DNA of 12,497 bases from Bacteroidia bacterium (GTDB lineage Bacteria > Bacteroidota > Bacteroidia > NS11-12g > UBA955). Position numbers and translations under genes: made by a program. Location: NCBI GenBank assembly GCA_014376345.1, contig JACMRS010000287.1, positions 1-12,497 on the forward strand. The letters are read 5' to 3'. The notes under the pieces are model-generated. The model saw only the letters and a list, made by a program, of their open reading frames with translations, searched no databases and was not told the origin of the DNA. Of this stretch, positions 7,886-12,497 are shown piece after piece. How positions within the stretch are numbered: the first letter of the stretch is position 1; the number at the start of each line of letters is the position of its first letter.

Positions 7886-7918
7886 AAAAAAGCAGGGACT
7901 TTGAATCAAAGATCCTGC
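7886..7918 (-). terminator. Rho-independent terminator ending cluster 1
   Basis: The minus strand reads GCAGG-AT-CTTTG-ATT-CAAAG-TC-CCTGC and then six T. This gives two five-base-pair stems separated by a 2x2 mismatch, a three-base loop and a U-tract, a textbook intrinsic terminator. It begins 7 bp after the stop of the broken small gene (7925) and separates cluster 1 from the cluster 2 promoter. Confidence 0.85.
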
Positions 7919-7924
7919 AGTAAA

Positions 7925-8186
7925 TTAATTTTTAGGTCCCATCAGCTTAACGAACTGATCTAGCTGTGGAATTATAACAATTCCTGTACCCCTGTTCAGA
8001 GAGCGTCCTTTATCAGAATTATTTTCAGTAGGTGGAAGATTTTCACTTCTTCCTGCCGCTATCATTCGCGCTGGAGATAAGCAAAGTCTTTTTGAAGATG
8101 TTCTTAATACGGCTGATGCCTTAATGCCTGCTAATACAACTGGCCAGGCAAATGATGATGCTACTGATAATGATGAATTTTTTCAT
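7925..8186 (-). pseudogene. Small lipoprotein-like gene, apparently split by a frameshift
   Basis: ATG at 8186 follows the RND stop by 15 bases of A-rich sequence (AAAAATAAAAACAAC), like a good Bacteroidetes start. It opens a short frame MKKFIIISSIIICLASC with a clear lipobox (LASC, Cys17), but stops after 21 codons at 8121-8123. The next frame is open from 8182 to a TAA at 7925-7927 (85 codons), ending QLDQFVKLMGPKN, 7 bp before the terminator. A +1 shift between the frames would give an 86-residue lipoprotein-like product. An extra base in the A6 run just after ATG is an alternative explanation; then the product would begin MKNSSLSVASSFAW. I do not recognise the protein. The in-frame ATG at 8065 would give only 46 residues. 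It may be a pseudogene, a sequencing error or recoding; the plus-strand complement is also open (7959-8213). Confidence 0.4.
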
Positions 8187-8201
8187 GTTGTTTTTATTTT
8201 T

Positions 8202-11200
8202 TTAAATTGTTGAATTTGTTGTGTCTTGTTTTCTGTTAAATAGCCAAAAGATAAGTGGGAAAACCAGCAATGTTAATATGGTTGCTGTGATAAGTCCACC
8301 GATAATGACAATGGCAAGAGGCTTTTGTGATTCTGAGCCGATGCCGGTAGAGATTGCAGCAGGCAGCAGTCCTATTGAAGCCATGATTGCAGTCATTATC
8401 ACGGGTCTTGTCCTTGTTTTTACGCCCTCAATAATAGCAGTATTGATATTAAAGCCCAACTTGATGTTACTGTGAAATTCAGTGATTAGTATCACCCCAT
8501 TCTGAATGCAGATGCCAAAAAGGGCAATAAAACCCACGCCTGCGGAAATGCCGAAATTCATGCCGGTAAGATGAAGGGCCATAATCCCTCCGATGATTGC
8601 AAAAGGCACATTGATCAAAACCAAAACAGAGTCTTTGATATTCCCGAACATAATGAACAGCAGAATAAATATTCCGACAAGGCTTACAGGAATTACTTCG
8701 CCGAGGCGTTTTGTAGCCCTCACCTGATTTTCAAATTCACCGGTCCAGCCTATGCTGTAACCATCAGGCAAAGAAATATTTTTAGCAACCAATTGCTGAG
8801 CCTCTGTAATTGTGCTGCCAAGATCACGTTCTCTCACCGAAAATTTTACGCCTATAAAGCGCTTGTTGTTGTCTCTGTAAATAAAAGCAGGGCCTGTTAC
8901 TTTGCTGATATTTGCAATTTCTTTTAATGGTATTTTGTTGTTGTCCATGGTAGGCACTTTCAACTCTCCGATATCTTTTTCGTCTTTTCTATATTCTGAT
9001 GAATATCTCACTCTGACATCAAATTTCTTCTCATTCTCATATTTCTGAGTGGCTGTCTTTCCTCCAAAAGCCATTTCAAGAACTGCTTGTGCATTGTCAA
9101 TCGTGACGCCATACACTGCCATTTTTTCGCGGTCAAGCACCACGCTTATTTCAGGCTGCCCGATATTTCTTAAGATCCCAACATCCTTAATACCCTCAAC
9201 ATGCTGTATCTGCTTAATGACGTCGTTCGCAATATCGTCGAGTTTTTCAAGGTCGTCACCGTAAATTTTAACAGCATTGGACGCGTTAATCCCTGCAACG
9301 CTCTCTGCCACATTGTCAATGATAGGCTGTGAATAGTTGTAAACGATCCCCTGATATTTCTTAAGCTTTAAATCCATCTCTTCCACCAGTTTGTCCATAG
9401 ATATATTACGTTGCCAGTCATCCTTGTTTTTGAGGTTTACTTGCATTTGGACATAATAAAATCCGCTGGGATCTGTGCCGTCATTACTTCGTCCTGTTTG
9501 AGACAAAACTCCGTTCACTTCCGGAAATGACTGAAGTTCTTTTCTTAAAAACGATACAGTTTTTACGGTTTCGTTCAGGCTGCTACTCATAGGTAGCTTA
9601 GCTTCCACCCACAATGCACCTTCATTAAGTTGCGGTAAAAATTCAGTTCCTAAAAATACTGAAGAAAAGAAAGTTACAATTATTACACCCAGCGAAATCA
9701 GCAGTGTCTTGCGTTTATTACTGAAAGTAATGTTGATACACTTTTCTATTAATTTATTGAAGAAGTTAACGAACGGATTGTTCTTTTCTTTTACATTTTT
9801 ATTCAATAGAATGTGAGAAAGAACAGGCACCAGCGTGAGAGTAAAGATTAGTGCACCTAGAAGTGCGAAACCAAGTGTATAGGCAAGAGGTGAGAACATC
9901 TTTCCCTCAACTTTCTGAAAAGCAAAAATTGGTAGCAGTGCCATGATAATGATGAGTTTCGAAAAAAAGATAGCTTTACCCATCTCTGCGCCCTTCTTTT
10001 TAATCAGTTTGCCTTTAGACAGTTTGTTGAAATGCAACATGCCTTTTTTATGCGCGAGGTGGTCGAGTGAAACAAAGATACCTTCGACCATTACTACCGC
10101 CCCGTCTATTATTATTCCGAAATCAACCGCTCCCAAAGAGAGTAGGTTGGCGCTCATTCCTTTTAATTTAAGGCAAAGGAAAGCGAATAAAAGGGAGAGG
10201 GGAATAATGATGGAAACAATAAGCGTGGTTCTCCAATCGGCCATAAAAAGAAATACGATGACGGTTACCAGCACTATACCTTCCATAAGATTATGGAGCA
10301 CTGTTTTGGTAGTAAAATCCATTAAGGTATCGCGGTCATAAAAAGTGACCATTTTCACATCCTTTGGCAGAACATGGTCGTTTAGCTCTTCTATTTTTTC
10401 TTTCACTCTTGTAAGCACTTCCTTGGGATTTTCTCCCTTGCGCATCACAACGATTCCTTCCACCACATCATCGTTGTTGTTTAAGCCTGCCTGCCCAACT
10501 CTCGGAAGAGAACCTTCGCGAACGTCGGCTAGATTTTTTACAAGTATCGGGTTACCGTCTGCCTCTTCGACAATAATGTTTTCTATATCTTTAATTGATT
10601 GAAGCAGACCAACCCCCCTGACAACATAGGCCTGGCCATTCTTTTCTATGATATCGCCGCCAACATTCAGGTTGCTTTTGTTTACAGCCTGGTAAATATC
10701 CAAAGGTGTGACATCATATTTTGAAAGCTTGTCCGGGTCAACGCTGATTTCATATATTTTCTCCTGGCCCCCGAAAGCCACCAAATCGGCCACTCCCGGC
10801 ACAGAGCGAAGCTGCCTGTCAATCACCCAGTTCTGCAATGTTAGTAGCTCACGCGTGTCTCTGGTGTCGCTTTTCAATACGTACCTGAATACCTCGCCAG
10901 TGGGTCCGTATGGAGGCTGAACATCCGGACTTACATCATCCGGTAATGATACTGATCTTAGCTGGTTATTAACCTGCTGTCGGGCAAAAACATCTTCGAC
11001 ATCATCATCGAATATTATCTTGATAATAGAAAGCCCGAACATGGTAATGCTTCTAACGCTCGTTTTTCTTTGAACTGAATTCATTGAAATTTCTATAGGC
11101 GTGGTAACAAAGCGTTCTATCTCACTGGCGCTCCTGCCGTTCCATTCAGTTACAATAATGATCTGTGTATTGGTGACATCAGGAAATGCTTCTATCGGCA

Positions 11201-11309
11201 TATTTCTGAAGCTTATAATTCCTGATATTACGAGAATACTAACCCAGAAAAAAGTAAATGGCCTGTTCCTTAGCGAAAAGGAAATGATGTTTTTAATTAA
11301 TTTGGTCAT
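8202..11309 (-). CDS. HME-type RND heavy-metal efflux pump, CzcA/CusA family
   Basis: A 1035-residue inner-membrane proton antiporter that captures periplasmic (and perhaps cytosolic) cations and drives them out through an adaptor and outer-membrane channel. Length and layout fit a full pump: helix 1 about 18-36 followed by FPDVTNTQIIIVTEW, a large periplasmic porter loop, helices from about 340, a second porter loop about 555-870, and the last helices to about 1025. Helix 4 shows Asp396, Asp402 and Glu409 in DFGIIIDGAVVMVE, spaced as in CzcA (6 and 13), pointing to divalent cations. The Met residues of the CusA copper cleft are absent (YGVT and IIDNVAES at the equivalent places). It starts 5 nt after the adaptor stop, so it belongs with that adaptor. 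It is clearly diverged from the fusion pump downstream, so the two are not a recent duplication. Exact cation unknown. Confidence 0.95.
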   Translation of the reverse strand: MTKLIKNIISFSLRNRPFTFFWVSILVISGIISFRNMPIEAFPDVTNTQIIIVTEWNGRSASEIERFVTTPIEISMNSVQRKTSVRSITMFGLSIIKIIFDDDVEDVFARQQVNNQLRSVSLPDDVSPDVQPPYGPTGEVFRYVLKSDTRDTRELLTLQNWVIDRQLRSVPGVADLVAFGGQEKIYEISVDPDKLSKYDVTPLDIYQAVNKSNLNVGGDIIEKNGQAYVVRGVGLLQSIKDIENIIVEEADGNPILVKNLADVREGSLPRVGQAGLNNNDDVVEGIVVMRKGENPKEVLTRVKEKIEELNDHVLPKDVKMVTFYDRDTLMDFTTKTVLHNLMEGIVLVTVIVFLFMADWRTTLIVSIIIPLSLLFAFLCLKLKGMSANLLSLGAVDFGIIIDGAVVMVEGIFVSLDHLAHKKGMLHFNKLSKGKLIKKKGAEMGKAIFFSKLIIIMALLPIFAFQKVEGKMFSPLAYTLGFALLGALIFTLTLVPVLSHILLNKNVKEKNNPFVNFFNKLIEKCINITFSNKRKTLLISLGVIIVTFFSSVFLGTEFLPQLNEGALWVEAKLPMSSSLNETVKTVSFLRKELQSFPEVNGVLSQTGRSNDGTDPSGFYYVQMQVNLKNKDDWQRNISMDKLVEEMDLKLKKYQGIVYNYSQPIIDNVAESVAGINASNAVKIYGDDLEKLDDIANDVIKQIQHVEGIKDVGILRNIGQPEISVVLDREKMAVYGVTIDNAQAVLEMAFGGKTATQKYENEKKFDVRVRYSSEYRKDEKDIGELKVPTMDNNKIPLKEIANISKVTGPAFIYRDNNKRFIGVKFSVRERDLGSTITEAQQLVAKNISLPDGYSIGWTGEFENQVRATKRLGEVIPVSLVGIFILLFIMFGNIKDSVLVLINVPFAIIGGIMALHLTGMNFGISAGVGFIALFGICIQNGVILITEFHSNIKLGFNINTAIIEGVKTRTRPVIMTAIMASIGLLPAAISTGIGSESQKPLAIVIIGGLITATILTLLVFPLIFWLFNRKQDTTNSTI

Positions 11310-11314
11310 TGCGC

Positions 11315-12400
11315 TTAGTCGTTTAAAGCATCATAAACCAGAAGTTGGTTGTGGGTCATTACTTTTTCATTTTCTTTTACACCTGACGCAATAAAAGTGG
11401 TTTCTCCAACCTGTCTTATAATTTCAACCTGTCGGGTTTCTATGTTGTTTCGATCCTTAAATATCATAACGAAATTTTTGCTCTTGTCGAATACGATAGC
11501 TGACGATGGGACAGAAAATGCTTCTTCATGCTCTGAAAAGCTTATCTTGATGCCTGCGCGCATTTCAGGCTTTAATAGAAAGTCTTTATTTTCTAGGATG
11601 ATTCTCACTTTCATCGCCTTGGTCTGAGGATCTATAATATTGAATAGCTTGTCTACATGGCCTCTGAAAACACGGTCGGGATAACTGAGAGTTGTCACGC
11701 TGGCATCCATACCAAGTTTTACCTGCTCAATATCACTTTCATTGACATTTGCTATAGCCCACACTTCGTCAATCTGGGCAATGTCAAATATATTATCAGT
11801 ACGGTCGCTCCGTAACAGCATGTTCTGGTTGATGTTCTTTTGAATCACAAATCCACTGATTGGCGACAACACTTCGTAAATTGAACCTGGCTTCAAGTTA
11901 TAAATACTGTAGGTTTCTTGAATCCTGCGCAATTGTGATTCTGATTTGTCGAGTTCACTTTTAGCAATCAAAATTTCTTTTTCTGAGGAGAGCTTACCTT
12001 CGTAAAGCTCTTGGGCTATTTTGAGGTTATTCTTAGCTATTAGAAGGTCTGTCTTTGCATCAATCAGCTCCTTTTCAAAGCTTGCCACTTCGGTACTTCT
12101 GATAGTTGCCAAAAGTTGTCCTTTTTGAACATAATCTCCGAGCTCAACATTTACTTTTAGCACATTGCCGCCGACAATAGGAAATACTTCTATTAACTTA
12201 TTATTGTCTGCGGAAATTTTACCATAGAATTTAAACTCGTCCCTAAGTGGCTCCCGCTTCACAGTTGCTGTGGTAGTAGAGCCAAGCATGGTATCACTTA
12301 ACACGAATGTTTTTTGCTCTTCAGCTTTTGGCTTGGGCAGCGAACAGCCCTGCACTACTGTTAACAATACTGTTAACGCAATAATTAAATTACTTTTCAT
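11315..12400 (-). CDS. Periplasmic adaptor (membrane-fusion) lipoprotein of cluster 1 RND pump
   Basis: A 361-residue adaptor joining the downstream RND pump to an outer-membrane channel. The leader (residues 4-18, LIIALTVLLTVVQG) ends at Cys19 in a VQGC lipobox, so it should be a lipoprotein facing the periplasm. Domains by eye: beta-barrel entry strands about 44-68, first lipoyl half 70-103 (VGGNVLKVNVELGDYVQKGQ), alpha-hairpin about 104-166 with heptad-like charged helices, second lipoyl half 175-205 (SPISGFVIQKNINQNMLL), beta-barrel about 210-288 and membrane-proximal domain 295-361. There is no Met/His-rich metal-binding extension. The ATG at 12400 overlaps the 3' end of the preceding gene by 11 nt and the stop is 5 nt before the pump start, suggesting translational coupling. 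It shares only the fold with the second adaptor. Confidence 0.93.
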   Translation of the reverse strand: MKSNLIIALTVLLTVVQGCSLPKPKAEEQKTFVLSDTMLGSTTTATVKREPLRDEFKFYGKISADNNKLIEVFPIVGGNVLKVNVELGDYVQKGQLLATIRSTEVASFEKELIDAKTDLLIAKNNLKIAQELYEGKLSSEKEILIAKSELDKSESQLRRIQETYSIYNLKPGSIYEVLSPISGFVIQKNINQNMLLRSDRTDNIFDIAQIDEVWAIANVNESDIEQVKLGMDASVTTLSYPDRVFRGHVDKLFNIIDPQTKAMKVRIILENKDFLLKPEMRAGIKISFSEHEEAFSVPSSAIVFDKSKNFVMIFKDRNNIETRQVEIIRQVGETTFIASGVKENEKVMTHNQLLVYDALND

Positions 12401-12497
12401 TTATAAAAATAGTTTTATTGACCGTTGTATTCAATTCTTCAGAGGCAATAACCAGTTTCTTGTTAATGTCATTAATCTGTTGCATGCTCAGGTTATA
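12390..12497 (-). CDS. C-terminal fragment, probably a TolC-family outer-membrane factor
   Basis: Only this minus-strand frame is open from the right edge to the TAA at 12390-12392. It gives the last 35 residues of a protein, ending NKTIFINEK. The visible part is a polar helix (YNLSMQQINDINKKLVIASE), which fits the closing helix of an outer-membrane factor and resembles in style the end of the TolC part of the fusion pump (YLQSVQQMNETIIKINYL). The main argument is context: a channel-adaptor-pump order is usual for HME-RND operons and this cluster otherwise lacks a channel. It overlaps the adaptor start by 11 nt. Too little is seen for a firm family call. Confidence 0.5.
   Translation of the reverse strand, partial: YNLSMQQINDINKKLVIASEELNTTVNKTIFINEK

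Noticed and set aside
7959..8213. Plus-strand open frame of 84 codons opposite the broken small gene
   Set aside because: It has no ATG near its beginning, runs into the end of the pump gene, and openness of one strand here goes with openness of the other. The terminator and A-rich start favour the minus strand.
3027..11309. Recent tandem duplication of a tripartite efflux operon
   Set aside because: The pumps and adaptors share fold-level motifs only, and the gene orders differ (channel-adaptor-pump versus pump/channel-adaptor).
1..12497. CRISPR arrays, tRNA/rRNA genes, insertion sequences, attachment sites
   Set aside because: No regularly spaced repeats, no recognisable RNA gene, no transposase and no terminal inverted repeats were seen; nearly the whole window is coding.

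Overview
The window carries two consecutive heavy-metal efflux gene clusters, all on the minus strand, and nothing supportable on the plus strand. The source looks like a Bacteroidetes (Bacteroidota) bacterium. Base composition is AT-rich, gene starts are preceded by A-rich stretches rather than Shine-Dalgarno sequences, a TAnnTTTG-type promoter is present, one transporter is an RND pump fused to a TolC-like domain (an architecture known from this phylum), and the P-type ATPase has the Cys-Cys plus His-rich leader seen in Bacteroidetes Zn/Cd ATPases. This assignment is inference; no rRNA or other marker is present.

In transcription order (right to left), cluster 1 contains: the last 35 codons of a probable TolC-type outer-membrane factor (12390-12497, cut by the window edge); a lipoprotein membrane-fusion protein (11315-12400); an HME-type RND pump (8202-11309); and a short, apparently frame-disrupted lipoprotein-like gene (7925-8186). 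A strong intrinsic terminator follows at 7886-7918. Genes are overlapping or a few bases apart, so they look like one operon.

Cluster 2 starts from a Bacteroidetes-type promoter (7824-7852). It contains: a small Cys/His-rich exported protein (7491-7817); an intergenic stretch with a hairpin and a sequence echo of the promoter region; a 1456-residue RND::TolC fusion pump (3027-7397); a second lipoprotein membrane-fusion protein (1769-3019); and a P1B-type ATPase that runs off the left edge (1-1757).

Both pumps carry the DFG-x3-DGA-x4-E signature in transmembrane helix 4. This is typical of divalent-cation (Co/Zn/Cd/Ni) HME-RND proteins, and both lack the methionine cleft of CusA. The expected scheme is that the ATPase moves cytosolic cation into the periplasm, and the two tripartite pumps carry periplasmic cation across the outer membrane. 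No metalloregulator gene lies in the window. The most interesting points are the signal-peptide-like junction inside the fusion protein, the broken small gene between the clusters, the probable near-leaderless GTG start of the Cys-rich protein, and a gapped motif shared by the two intergenic regions of cluster 2.
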